From assembly GCA_903822425.1 (NCBI GenBank), contig CAIJOY010000032.1, positions 30,730 to 94,729 on the forward strand: DNA of 64,000 nucleotides. Direction: 5' to 3'. Below the pieces are notes generated by a model. It saw nothing but the letters and a program-made list of their open reading frames with translations. It did no database searches and had not been told where the DNA came from. The stretch is from an uncultured Actinomycetes bacterium. GTDB taxonomy: Bacteria > Actinomycetota > Actinomycetes > Nanopelagicales > Nanopelagicaceae. Every line of letters begins with the position of its first letter. Position 1 is the first letter of the stretch. The translations under genes were made by a program, and so were the position numbers. This document shows positions 1 to 7,881 of this stretch, one piece after another.

Positions 1-291
1 CTCTCTCGCCGGTTAGCTGTTTCAGTACCAACATCTGTATTGGCCAATAAATCATTTACGGTGAGTGGAACAATTCAGCCGCATCAATCTGGAGTTTCAC
101 TTGAGCTTGAGAAAAAGATCAAAGGGACTTGGGTGCAAACAGGTCTATCACTTTTGAGCGATGATGCTGGCCGTTTCACATTCTCACTCACTGAAAACTC
201 ACGAGGCCTAAGTTCCTATCGCGTGCTGGTTGGCGGGGATGATAAATTTCAAGGAGCACAAAGCTCTATATTTACAGTAGTCATTCGCTAG
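1..291 (+). CDS. C-terminal part of a probable secreted protein, 5'-truncated by the window edge
   Basis: The frame is open from base 1 to the stop at 289-291, so only the last 96 codons of a larger gene are present. The TTG at 40 is an internal codon rather than a convincing start. The residues read as one beta-rich module: [15 protein letters not shown], then alternating strands and a final SSIFTVVIR. This resembles bacterial Ig-like or carboxypeptidase-regulatory-like beta sandwiches at the ends of exported proteins. No catalytic motif is visible and the parent family cannot be named. clpS follows after 7 nt, but a shared transcript does not imply shared function. Confidence 0.55.
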   Translation, partial: LSRRLAVSVPTSVLANKSFTVSGTIQPHQSGVSLELEKKIKGTWVQTGLSLLSDDAGRFTFSLTENSRGLSSYRVLVGGDDKFQGAQSSIFTVVIR

Positions 292-298
292 GAGCACC

Positions 299-589
299 AT
301 GATTAACACCACGACGGAGATTGAGGATCTCGTTAATCCTACATTTCTTGTCGATCGCCCGTGGGTAACAATTGTTTGGGACGATCCAGTCAATCTTATG
401 TCCTACGTGACATATGTTTTTATAACTGTATTTGAATATTCTAAAGAGCGAGCAAACCAACTGATGCTGCAAGTTCACAACGAAGGTAAAGCTGTGGTCT
501 CAAGTGGTCGGCGTGAAGAAATGGAACGGGATGTTCAACGTTTACATGAGCGCGGACTTTGGGCAACCCTTCAGCGTGATGATCAGTAA
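299..589 (+). CDS. clpS: ATP-dependent Clp protease adaptor ClpS
   Basis: ClpS delivers N-degron substrates to the ClpA/ClpC unfoldase and acts in the cytosol. The 96-residue product has the family's normal size. It carries the hallmark core [15 protein letters not shown] (residues ~27-41), then the helix with [11 protein letters not shown] and the C-terminal [16 protein letters not shown]. The ATG at 299 follows a GGAG Shine-Dalgarno at the end of the preceding gene. The next gene, DUF2017, begins on the base after the clpS stop, the usual actinobacterial clpS-DUF2017 pair. Confidence 0.93.
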   Translation: MINTTTEIEDLVNPTFLVDRPWVTIVWDDPVNLMSYVTYVFITVFEYSKERANQLMLQVHNEGKAVVSSGRREEMERDVQRLHERGLWATLQRDDQ

Positions 590-1162
590 ATGAGTAATAC
601 CCCCGGATTTACACGTCATGGCGATAATTCTTTCATTGCTAAGTTCTCTGCGAGTGAGCGCGATGTTTTGATAAATCTTTCAGAACAATTAATTGAAATT
701 CTTGCTGAACGCATCGATGCAGTGGATAGTGATCCACTTGCGGCAATGATTGGAATCACAGGACATGATTCCCCGCCAGATGATGATGTTTTACTTCGAC
801 TTCTTCCCAATGCCTACGCCGATCCAGTTGATTCTGCAGAATTTCGTAGATACACGGAGTCTGTATTGCGCGATAAGAAACGATTGCATGCGATGGCAAT
901 TCGATCCCACTTGCTCAATAGTCCCCATGGAGATGAATCACGGGTAGAGGTAGATCAAGAGAATGCGCAGGCATGGTTAGGAGCCATGAACGACATACGT
1001 TTGGCGCTCGGTGTTAGATTGAAAGTTGAAGAAAATTCCCACGAGCATCTCGAACTTCTCGCACCTGATGATCCTATGCGTGGGGTTTACGCTGTTTATT
1101 CATGGTTGGGCTGGTTGCAGGAGAGTTTGGTTTTAGCGTTAATGGATGATGCCCAAGAGTAA
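590..1162 (+). CDS. DUF2017 family protein
   Basis: A 190-residue soluble, acidic, mostly helical protein. It is placed in DUF2017 from its position directly after clpS, its length and the C-terminal segment VYSWLGWLQESLVLAL. The start abuts the clpS stop (TAA then ATG), so translation is probably coupled. There is no transmembrane segment and no enzymatic motif that I recognise. The constant pairing with ClpS in actinobacteria suggests a link to N-degron proteolysis, but that is inference; the molecular role is unknown. Confidence 0.8.
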   Translation: MSNTPGFTRHGDNSFIAKFSASERDVLINLSEQLIEILAERIDAVDSDPLAAMIGITGHDSPPDDDVLLRLLPNAYADPVDSAEFRRYTESVLRDKKRLHAMAIRSHLLNSPHGDESRVEVDQENAQAWLGAMNDIRLALGVRLKVEENSHEHLELLAPDDPMRGVYAVYSWLGWLQESLVLALMDDAQE

Positions 1163-1174
1163 TAAAGCGCAGGG

Positions 1175-1180
1175 TAGGCT
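1175..1180 (+). promoter_or_regulatory. -10 element of a probable leaderless murI promoter
   Basis: TAGGCT lies six bases before the GTG start of murI. This places the transcription start at or next to the start codon, and no Shine-Dalgarno is present. The same arrangement recurs at many starts in this window. Confidence 0.5.
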
Positions 1181-1186
1181 TGCCGC

Positions 1187-1984
1187 GTGAGTGATGCACC
1201 GATTGGCATATTTGATTCAGGCGTAGGTGGCTTGACTGTTGCTCGTGCAATTTTAGATCAACTTCCCAATGAATCCACTCTCTACATTGGTGACACAGCA
1301 CGCGGCCCCTATGGTCCGCGACCCTTAGCCCAGGTCCGCGAGTTTGCATTAGAAACTTTAGATTATCTCGTTGAGCAAGGATGTAAAGCAATTGTGATTG
1401 CCTGTAACACAGCAAGTGCTGCAATGTTACGCGATGCTCGTGAAAGATATTCGGTACCAGTGATTGAAGTTATTCAACCTGCTGTCCGTCGCGCAGTGGC
1501 AGCAACTCGCACTGGTCGCATAGGTGTAATCGGAACGCAAGCCACCGTTGATTCAAAAGCTTATTTAGACGCTTTTGCGGCCGCTCCACAATTAGCAGTT
1601 ACTTCGATCGCTTGCCCATTATTTGTTGAATATGTTGAACGTGGAGAAACTTCAGGAGCAAACATCACTTCTGTTGCTCGAGAATATTTGCAAGAGGTGA
1701 TGAATGCTGATGTCGATACATTGGTTTTAGGATGCACTCACTACCCCCTATTAACTGGTGTGATTTCATACGTCATGGGCAACGAAGTTTCACTCGTCTC
1801 TAGTGCCGAAGAAACCGCCAAAGATCTCTACCGCGTGCTTGTTGAGAATAATCTTTTACGCTCACCACAATCCCCTCCTGCTACACATCGATTCTTAGCA
1901 ACAGGAGATGCGGCAGCTTTTGAAGTTCTAGCACGGAGATTTCTTGGTCCTGAAGTTGGCCGAGTAGAACATGCAGAAATCTAA
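1187..1984 (+). CDS. murI: Glutamate racemase
   Basis: Interconverts L- and D-glutamate, supplying D-Glu for peptidoglycan. The product has 265 residues, typical for MurI. It opens with [17 protein letters not shown] and contains the two catalytic cysteines in [12 protein letters not shown] (Cys ~73) and [13 protein letters not shown] (Cys ~184). The GTG start has no Shine-Dalgarno but sits 6 nt after a TAGGCT -10-like box, so a leaderless mRNA is likely. rph follows closely and this clpS-murI-rph-rdgB order is common in Actinobacteria. Confidence 0.95.
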   Translation: MSDAPIGIFDSGVGGLTVARAILDQLPNESTLYIGDTARGPYGPRPLAQVREFALETLDYLVEQGCKAIVIACNTASAAMLRDARERYSVPVIEVIQPAVRRAVAATRTGRIGVIGTQATVDSKAYLDAFAAAPQLAVTSIACPLFVEYVERGETSGANITSVAREYLQEVMNADVDTLVLGCTHYPLLTGVISYVMGNEVSLVSSAEETAKDLYRVLVENNLLRSPQSPPATHRFLATGDAAAFEVLARRFLGPEVGRVEHAEI

Positions 1985-2008
1985 AGTTTGTCCCTAGGAG
2001 AGGAAAAA

Positions 2009-2734
2009 ATGGCACGTAACGACGGAAGAGAAAACGCACACTTGCGTGAAATTAAGTTCACGCGTAACTGGCTCGACAATGCAGAAGGTTCCGTACTTGT
2101 TGAGTTTGGGGCCACCCGCGTTCTCTGTGTCGCCTCATTCACACCAGGAGTCCCACGATGGCTAAAAGATTCCGGAAAAGGTTGGGTGACTTCTGAATAC
2201 GCGATGCTGCCTCGCGCCACGCATACTCGCTCTGATCGGGAAAGCGTCAAGGGAAAATTAGGTGGACGTACTCAGGAGATTTCTCGACTGGTTGGACGTT
2301 CACTTCGTGCAATTGTTAATACGAAAGAGCTTGGCGAAAACACCATTGTTATTGACTGTGATGTATTACAAGCAGATGGTGGAACACGCACAGCCGCAAT
2401 TACTGGCGCCTATGTCGCACTTGCAGATGCAATTGCATGGGCAAAAGCTAATGGACACATCCCAGCAAAGGCGCAACCACTTTCTGATTCTGTTGCAGCA
2501 GTAAGCGTCGGAATAATCGGTGGCGTTCCGATGCTAGATCTTTGCTATGAAGAAGATGTTCGCGCAGACACCGATATGAATGTTGTGTGTAGCGGAAGTG
2601 GAAAGTTTATTGAAGTTCAAGGAACTGCAGAAGGGCAGCCATTTGATCGTGCGCTCCTTGATTCATTACTGGATTTAGCAGTAGCTGGATGCAAAGAGTT
2701 GACTGCACTACAAAGCGAAATTCTTGCAAAGTAG
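2009..2734 (+). CDS. rph: Ribonuclease PH
   Basis: A phosphate-dependent 3'-5' exoribonuclease that trims tRNA 3' ends. The 241-residue product shows the RNase PH core: [19 protein letters not shown] at the N-terminus, the phosphate-site region [17 protein letters not shown], and [20 protein letters not shown] chose ATG 2009 because a GGAGAGG Shine-Dalgarno precedes it; an upstream GTG at 1988 would place that Shine-Dalgarno inside the coding region and add seven residues not usual for the family. rdgB follows after 9 nt. Confidence 0.94.
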   Translation: MARNDGRENAHLREIKFTRNWLDNAEGSVLVEFGATRVLCVASFTPGVPRWLKDSGKGWVTSEYAMLPRATHTRSDRESVKGKLGGRTQEISRLVGRSLRAIVNTKELGENTIVIDCDVLQADGGTRTAAITGAYVALADAIAWAKANGHIPAKAQPLSDSVAAVSVGIIGGVPMLDLCYEEDVRADTDMNVVCSGSGKFIEVQGTAEGQPFDRALLDSLLDLAVAGCKELTALQSEILAK

Positions 2735-2737
2735 TTT
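2732..2737 (+). promoter_or_regulatory. -10-like box ahead of rdgB
   Basis: TAGTTT overlaps the rph stop codon and lies six bases before the rdgB ATG, which lacks a Shine-Dalgarno. It fits the window's leaderless pattern. Because it overlaps a stop codon, chance cannot be excluded. Confidence 0.3.
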
Positions 2738-2743
2738 GAATCG

Positions 2744-3364
2744 ATGAGCGCGCATCGTTTAGTTTTGGCTACCCGCAATAAGGGCAAAATTGAAGAGTGC
2801 CGACGAATTTTGGAAGAAATTGCTCCAGATTCCATCGAACTCCTTGGTTTAGAGCAGTTTCCAGATATGCAAGACGTGGAAGAAACTGGATCGAGTTTCC
2901 AAGAGAATTCACTTCTTAAGGCACGTGCAATATGCAAAGAAACTGGGCTGCCAGCGCTAGCCGATGACAGCGGAATTTGTATTGATGCACTCGGTGGCGC
3001 ACCTGGAATATTTTCCGCTCGCTGGTCTGGCGTTCATGGAGATGACAAAGCCAATATTGCAAAAGTACTTACACAATTGGACGGGCTAGCTCCTGAAAAA
3101 CGTGGAGCCCATTTCACTTGTGTAACATCATTTGTAACACCAGACGGATTTGAGTTAACGCAGGAGGGTATTTTGAGGGGTTACATTTTGAATGAGCCAA
3201 TTGGCACACTTGGCTTTGGCTATGACCCAATCTTCGTTCCGGAGGGTTTAACTAGCTCATTCGCGCAGATGCAGGCTGGAGAGAAGGATGCAATCAGCCA
3301 CCGTGGCAAATCTCTCCGAGCGATTGCGCCACAGGTAGCCGTCAGATTAAGAACCCTGGGGTAA
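2744..3364 (+). CDS. rdgB: Non-canonical purine NTP pyrophosphatase (RdgB/HAM1 family)
   Basis: Hydrolyses dITP, XTP and ITP to monophosphates, cleaning the nucleotide pool. The 206-residue product has LVLATRNKGKIEECRRIL at the N-terminus, the substrate/metal motif LADDSGICIDALGGAPGIFS, and FGYDPIFVP plus the SHRGKSLRA C-terminal motif. It is the last gene of the clpS-murI-rph-rdgB run; the next gene has its own leader. Confidence 0.95.
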   Translation: MSAHRLVLATRNKGKIEECRRILEEIAPDSIELLGLEQFPDMQDVEETGSSFQENSLLKARAICKETGLPALADDSGICIDALGGAPGIFSARWSGVHGDDKANIAKVLTQLDGLAPEKRGAHFTCVTSFVTPDGFELTQEGILRGYILNEPIGTLGFGYDPIFVPEGLTSSFAQMQAGEKDAISHRGKSLRAIAPQVAVRLRTLG

Positions 3365-3423
3365 ACTTTCCCACATCAAGATGATCTTGCTATTAGCAAG
3401 AACCAAAAACTCAAGGAGTTACT

Positions 3424-4266
3424 GTGGCTGTAAAGAAGGCAACTGCCAAGAAGTCAGCAGCTAAAAAAGCTGCCCCTAAAAAGAAATCTGCAGTGAAGAA
3501 ATCACCTGCAAAGAAGAGCGCTGCCAAGAAGGCTAAGAAGAAGGTTGTCAAGAAATCTGTAGTTAAGAAATCAACAGCTAGAAAAGCGGCTCCTAAGAAG
3601 AAATCAACCGTCAAGAAAGTTGCGAAGCGTGCAACTAAGAGAACAGCCCAAGGTATCGATAAATTTGTTGTTCCAGCCGTTCCGCTAGGTGGCGGATCTC
3701 GCTCATCAAATGTTTCAGTAAGTTCAACACCATCACGTCCAGCTCCAGCAGCTGCAAAACCAGCTCCGGTGAAGAAGGATGGACTCTCTAAGGGAGTTAT
3801 CTACGCGGTAGTTGTTGGTGTGGTTATTCTTCTTGCGATAGTTGTGGGAAAAGGTGGTTCAAAAAACGATGATGCCGCACCTATGCCACTTCCAACAGCA
3901 ACAGATTCAGTAGCAGCTACACCTGAACCGACGGTTTCTGAGAGTCCAACTGAAGCTGCACCTGTGGCGGTTGCAACTGTTGAAGGACCAACAGGAATCG
4001 TCGCTCAATACACAGCAACTGGTGCAACAATTTTCTGGAAAGCCCCAACAGCAGTTGATGGTCTGTCTGGATACAGCATCGAAGCATCGGTTAGCGCCGG
4101 GCCTTGGAAAATGTTGTCAACCGTTGGTGCTGACCAATTTAGTTTTGACGTAACAAAGGGTGACTCAACTGGAAACACTTGGACATCATTCAAGGTTTCT
4201 AGCGTTTACTCAGATGGACAAACTGCAGCCGGAAAAGTTTTCGGATTGCCAGGTTTGTTTTCATAA
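3424..4266 (+). CDS. Membrane protein with histone-H1-like Lys/Ala tail and extracytoplasmic FN3-like domain
   Basis: 280 residues in an unusual order. Residues 1-74 are a low-complexity tail of Lys, Ala, Ser and Val with repeated AKK, PKKK and VKKS motifs, like histone H1 or the tail of actinobacterial HU. Residues 75-122 are a Ser/Pro/Ala linker. Residues ~124-142 (VIYAVVVGVVILLAIVV) form one membrane helix. Residues 147-185 are a Pro/Thr/Glu linker. Residues 188-276 resemble a fibronectin type III domain (PTGIVAQYTATGATIFW, LSGYSIEAS). The positive-inside rule puts the Lys tail in the cytosol and the FN3-like domain outside. The GTG start follows AAGGAGTT by a few bases. Function unknown; tethering nucleic acid to the membrane is conceivable but unproven. 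Confidence 0.8.
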   Translation: MAVKKATAKKSAAKKAAPKKKSAVKKSPAKKSAAKKAKKKVVKKSVVKKSTARKAAPKKKSTVKKVAKRATKRTAQGIDKFVVPAVPLGGGSRSSNVSVSSTPSRPAPAAAKPAPVKKDGLSKGVIYAVVVGVVILLAIVVGKGGSKNDDAAPMPLPTATDSVAATPEPTVSESPTEAAPVAVATVEGPTGIVAQYTATGATIFWKAPTAVDGLSGYSIEASVSAGPWKMLSTVGADQFSFDVTKGDSTGNTWTSFKVSSVYSDGQTAAGKVFGLPGLFS

Positions 4267-4282
4267 CTCACTAAGTTAATAA

Positions 4283-4320
4283 AATAGCCCTCGTACACAA
4301 AATGTGCGGGGGTTATTTTA
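4283..4320. terminator. Bidirectional rho-independent terminator
   Basis: A long hairpin with arms near 4284-4297 and 4302-4316 (ATAGCCCTCGTACA pairing with TGTGCGGGGGTTAT through three G-T pairs) is followed on the plus strand by TTTTATTT and preceded by an A-rich run. It lies between convergent genes and overlaps the last codons of the minus-strand acyltransferase. Confidence 0.8.
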
Positions 4321-6079
4321 TTTCTGGAGCATGAAGTTTTGAAAGTATTGCTTCGACATATGCAGTGATACCAGCAGGAAGCAGATGCACGCCATCTGGA
4401 CCAAAATATTCAGGATGGCCTTCTGAGATCTTGCGCCAATCCACTACAGACGCTTGTGAATATTTCTGCGCATAGCGAGCTATAAGTAAATCATTCTCGT
4501 CACGCCAATCTCGTGGTACCGCCGTATTAACTATCACGATTTGAGGTTGATCTTTGATTTCTTCAAAAACCGCAGCCACTTCTGATTCGGTAAGGCGATT
4601 GTTATTGCCGAGATCAAGAATTAGTGGGGAGTTGGACATTGCGGCTTTATCATGTTGCAACACAGTAAAAACTTCAGCAGCTTGACGGCCAACTTTTGCG
4701 TTAATAAGTTCAATTGGTTCCTTGAGTGCCAACTCATATCGAATACCCAAAATAACAGAATCACCAACAACCCATAAGCCGTGCACTTGCGAAATAGGTG
4801 GAGCCGCTGGAACCACCGGAGCTAGCAGGCTGGCTTCGATTGCTGCTTGCGTACGGTTGGTTTGATCGATGGCGTTAATGCTCACAATTGTTGCCGATGA
4901 AATCAATCCAACACCTAAAATTAGGACACCTACTTGTTGGCGCACTCGTGCACTCTTTGTTCGATACTTCATGCCCCTGAACCAGGCACCGACAGCATCA
5001 CTTCTTATCGGCAGTTCTACCCAACGTAATGAAATATCGGCAAGTGCAAAAACAATCAAGATGCGTAAGGCATACAGGGCCCATGGTGCGCCGGCTAGAT
5101 CAACTGTTGGACGCGTTATCTGAAACACAATCCAATGCCATAAGTAGATGGCATAAGAGCGTTGTCCGATCCAGAGCATCGGACGTGCACTCAAAAGTGG
5201 CGCAAAACGCGAAGCTGGATGCACTAGGGAGATGATTATCGCGCAACCAAAAATGCCTGCTAGTGGAAAAGCTAAGCGATAAAGGTTGGCGTTGTTTTCA
5301 TTAATAAATAGAAAGCAGCCCAGTAATCCGAGCAGTCCGAAGACTCCGATCCCATCGATAAAATCTTGCGCCCGCTGTGCAATGTTTGTAGTTAAATTCT
5401 GCGGGATCCAACTCACGGCAAGGGCAGCACCAAGAAATAAACCAATGCTGTGAGTATCTGTACCAAAGTAAACGTGACTGACACTTTGGGCATTGTCAGC
5501 GTCAAGTCGTAAAGAAACGAGAAATAGCAAGCCTCCAGATATTCCAGCGATCAACAATGCGACACTTGATAATCTATTTTTTCCAAACCAGCGGAGGACA
5601 AGTAGGAGAATGAGCGGCCAGACTAAATAGAACTGCGCTTCTACAGCCAGTGACCACGTGTGTTGCAAGAGCGGCGGACGACCAGTTGCGGCGAAATAAT
5701 CTTGATGTCTATAGACCAAAGCCCAGTTCATTGTTCCAGTCAATGCATATGGAAGATCAGCCACAAAGCGTTTAATTGCCTCTGGTGCCCAAACCCCAAC
5801 AAACAGTGCAGTCGTAAATACCATGAACAGCAATGCCGGAAGAAGTCTGCGCACACGCGCCGCATAGAAACCGCGAAGATCCAATCCGCCACTTCGCTGA
5901 ATTGAGTCCAAAAGTAATCGCGTTATGACGTACCCAGAAATTACGAAGAAGAGATCTACTCCAAGAAATCCACCAGGAATCCAATGAAAACCCAAGTGGT
6001 AAAGCATGACTGCGATAACTGCAATTGCACGCAAGCCATCGATTGGAGCGATATGGCGGATACCACGGTTGGTTTCCAT
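4313..6079 (-). CDS. Acyltransferase 3 family protein with C-terminal SGNH-like domain (OafA/YrhL type)
   Basis: An integral membrane O-acyltransferase likely to acetylate cell-surface glycans. Residues ~8-370 form the acyltransferase-3 core with about ten membrane helices: IAPIDGLRAIAVIAVMLYH, GGFLGVDLFFVISGYVI, RRLLPAL and QHTWSLAVEAQFYLVWP. After a helix near 385-405, the extracytoplasmic C-terminal part looks like an SGNH domain: LWVVGDSVILG (Ser block), DLGNNN and PDGVHLLPAG (Asp/His block). The 588-residue length fits two-domain OafA proteins. The start lies 5 nt downstream of the DivIVA-like gene, so they probably form one transcript. Its stop codon is inside the shared terminator. Acceptor glycan unknown. 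Confidence 0.88.
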   Translation of the reverse strand: METNRGIRHIAPIDGLRAIAVIAVMLYHLGFHWIPGGFLGVDLFFVISGYVITRLLLDSIQRSGGLDLRGFYAARVRRLLPALLFMVFTTALFVGVWAPEAIKRFVADLPYALTGTMNWALVYRHQDYFAATGRPPLLQHTWSLAVEAQFYLVWPLILLLVLRWFGKNRLSSVALLIAGISGGLLFLVSLRLDADNAQSVSHVYFGTDTHSIGLFLGAALAVSWIPQNLTTNIAQRAQDFIDGIGVFGLLGLLGCFLFINENNANLYRLAFPLAGIFGCAIIISLVHPASRFAPLLSARPMLWIGQRSYAIYLWHWIVFQITRPTVDLAGAPWALYALRILIVFALADISLRWVELPIRSDAVGAWFRGMKYRTKSARVRQQVGVLILGVGLISSATIVSINAIDQTNRTQAAIEASLLAPVVPAAPPISQVHGLWVVGDSVILGIRYELALKEPIELINAKVGRQAAEVFTVLQHDKAAMSNSPLILDLGNNNRLTESEVAAVFEEIKDQPQIVIVNTAVPRDWRDENDLLIARYAQKYSQASVVDWRKISEGHPEYFGPDGVHLLPAGITAYVEAILSKLHAPEIK

Positions 6080-6084
6080 AAAAT

Positions 6085-6906
6085 TTATTTACGTTTTGTA
6101 GAAGTCTTCTTCACAACCTTCTTGGTAGGTTTCTTAGCGGTCTTCCTGGCAGCCGAAGATTTTGGGGCATCAAGTGCTGGTTGGTTTCGCTCACTGCTGA
6201 CTTTCAAGGGTCCCGATTTAATGAGCGTGTCATCTGATCGCAAGTTTTCTAGCACAGCTTTTTGTAAGTCAGCTAAACGACCAAAGGCGCTTTCCAATCG
6301 ACTACGAGATTGATGAATTGCACTTTCGGCGGCATCTAATGATTGAGTTTGAATTTTATATAAGCGCTCTGCTTCGCCGATTACCCCTGAGAGCCACTGA
6401 CGGTAGTCGGTGACTTCTTTTGCTGCTTCAGAAATGAGTCGTTCGCCTTCACGTCGTGCAGCACCTGATAATTGAGTTGCTTCACGTTTTTTAGCTTCCA
6501 AAATAGTTTCAGCTTCGATACCCGCTGATTCGAGCATTTCTTGTGCATCAGATTCAGCAGCTTGAATATATTTGCGACCACGAGCTTCAGCAGTTGAAAG
6601 TAATGCTTTAGCTTTTTGATCCGCTGACTCAATTGCATCCTTGGCTTGGCGGGCTGTTTCAGTAATGACACGGTCTGCAATAACCTGCGCTTTAGATTCG
6701 CGCATTTGTGCAGATTTGATCATTGTCATTGCAGTTTCAGTTGCAAGAATTTCAAACTCTTCTTTGGATAATGTCGTGATGTCTCTACGAGCACGCAAAT
6801 CAGCTAGCTGTGATTCCAATTCACGAATGCGGTCCACTGAACCAGGCACATCAACTTCTTCGCCTTTGAATCCAACCCAATTAAGGAAAGAATTTTTTTG
6901 ACTCAT
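6085..6906 (-). CDS. DivIVA-like coiled-coil protein with Lys-rich C-terminus
   Basis: 273 residues. A short N-terminal segment (NSFLNWVGFKGEEVDVPG) leads into an almost continuous helix from about residue 25 to 225, rich in Ala, Glu and Arg with heptad character (RIRELESQLADLRARR, then many AE/AK repeats). This resembles DivIVA/Wag31-type or ATPase-b-like coiled coils. The last ~30 residues switch to a Lys/Thr tail (AKKPTKKVVKKTSTKRK). There is no membrane helix. The start follows a GTGAGGC Shine-Dalgarno-like stretch. A role in polar growth or envelope organisation is inferred only from the coiled-coil class and the neighbouring surface acyltransferase. Confidence 0.65.
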   Translation of the reverse strand: MSQKNSFLNWVGFKGEEVDVPGSVDRIRELESQLADLRARRDITTLSKEEFEILATETAMTMIKSAQMRESKAQVIADRVITETARQAKDAIESADQKAKALLSTAEARGRKYIQAAESDAQEMLESAGIEAETILEAKKREATQLSGAARREGERLISEAAKEVTDYRQWLSGVIGEAERLYKIQTQSLDAAESAIHQSRSRLESAFGRLADLQKAVLENLRSDDTLIKSGPLKVSSERNQPALDAPKSSAARKTAKKPTKKVVKKTSTKRK

Positions 6907-7073
6907 AGCTTTGCCTCACCATCTCAACACCATGCGGCCTTGTGGCCTCTTTGGCAATGTGCTCAGATTAGAGCAAATAACCGAACTACCAAAAGCCCCA
7001 ACGCAAGGGCGATAACCCTCGCATCACCCTTACTTTCCACGCTGCCTGCATGAACCCGGCATAGCGCCAGGAC

Positions 7074-7739
7074 CTAGTTGCGGTAAATCGCCACCGAGAT
7101 AGCTATGTATTGAGAGACCCATGCGGCAATCACGAATATGTGGAAGAGCTCGTGAAAGCCAAAGTATTTGGCATTTTTACCGGGCAATTTCAAAGCGTAG
7201 AAAATAGCGCCTACGGAATAGAAAAGACCACCGATAAGAATTGGCAACAAAATCCAGAGCCCACCAGCTCGGTAAAGCTGTGGGGTATACAAAACTGCAA
7301 CCCAGCCCAGAATTAAATAATTCGCCACATACAACCATCGAGGAGCGCCAACCCAAAAAACGCGAACTCCTACTCCAATGAGGGCACCAATCCACACTAC
7401 CGATAACAAAATCGTTCGATCTCGCCCCTCAAGCAAAGTAACAGCAAATGGTGTGTAAGAACCAGCAATCAATAAATTGATGTTGGCGTGATCCCAGCGG
7501 CGCCAAATCTTTTTCTTTGATGGCGACCACGGAACTCGGTGATAAATCGCAGAAACACTAAAAAGTAAAATCGCAGTGAGTGAATACAATGCGACGGCAA
7601 ATTTCAGGGAATCTTTGCTCAGAATAAAAAGAACCAGCGAAGCGATAAAAACGACAGGGGCTGCTCCTAAGTGAAACCACCCACGTAACTTGGGCGGTGC
7701 AACAGGAGTCGTTGTTACCTCATTGTGGACCTTACCCAT
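7074..7739 (-). CDS. Hemolysin III (PAQR) family membrane protein
   Basis: 221 residues with seven predicted membrane helices. The hemolysin III/PAQR signature is present: SAIYHR near residue 67, then RRWDHANINLLIAGSYTPF, and FHELFHIFVIAAW near the C-terminus. Together these supply the His and Asp residues that bind zinc in the family. Despite the historic name, family members in bacteria are not generally toxins and their function is unclear; hydrolase activity is suspected. The ATG has no Shine-Dalgarno but sits 6 nt after a TAGAGT box, so it is probably leaderless. Confidence 0.88.
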   Translation of the reverse strand: MGKVHNEVTTTPVAPPKLRGWFHLGAAPVVFIASLVLFILSKDSLKFAVALYSLTAILLFSVSAIYHRVPWSPSKKKIWRRWDHANINLLIAGSYTPFAVTLLEGRDRTILLSVVWIGALIGVGVRVFWVGAPRWLYVANYLILGWVAVLYTPQLYRAGGLWILLPILIGGLFYSVGAIFYALKLPGKNAKYFGFHELFHIFVIAAWVSQYIAISVAIYRN

Positions 7740-7745
7740 TTGGTG

Positions 7746-7751
7746 ACTCTA
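7746..7751 (-). promoter_or_regulatory. -10 element of leaderless promoter for the hemolysin III family gene
   Basis: On the minus strand TAGAGT is followed by exactly six bases and then the ATG at 7739. No Shine-Dalgarno is present. Confidence 0.5.
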
Positions 7752-7869
7752 CGCCCATGAAGCCTTCGCGGCATTAATTCAATCTCGCAAATAGCATTAA
7801 TGTCGCGAATGCAGCTCTGGTAGGTGCAAATCACACGCACGTAGATTGCGGTTTAGCGAGGGAGAGGTC

Positions 7870-7875
7870 TACTGT
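7870..7875 (+). promoter_or_regulatory. -10 element of leaderless promoter for glutamate dehydrogenase
   Basis: TACTGT is followed by six bases and the ATG at 7882. The box supports 7882 over the upstream TTG at 7846 as the true start. Confidence 0.45.
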
Positions 7876-7881
7876 GAAAGC

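Noticed and set aside
1074..1424. 116-codon open frame on the minus strand inside murI
   Set aside because: It lies opposite a well-supported gene, has no recognisable motif or ribosome binding site, and reflects codon bias of murI.
3424..3650. A stand-alone histone-like or HU gene
   Set aside because: The Lys-rich frame continues without a stop into the membrane helix and FN3-like domain, and no HU core domain is present.
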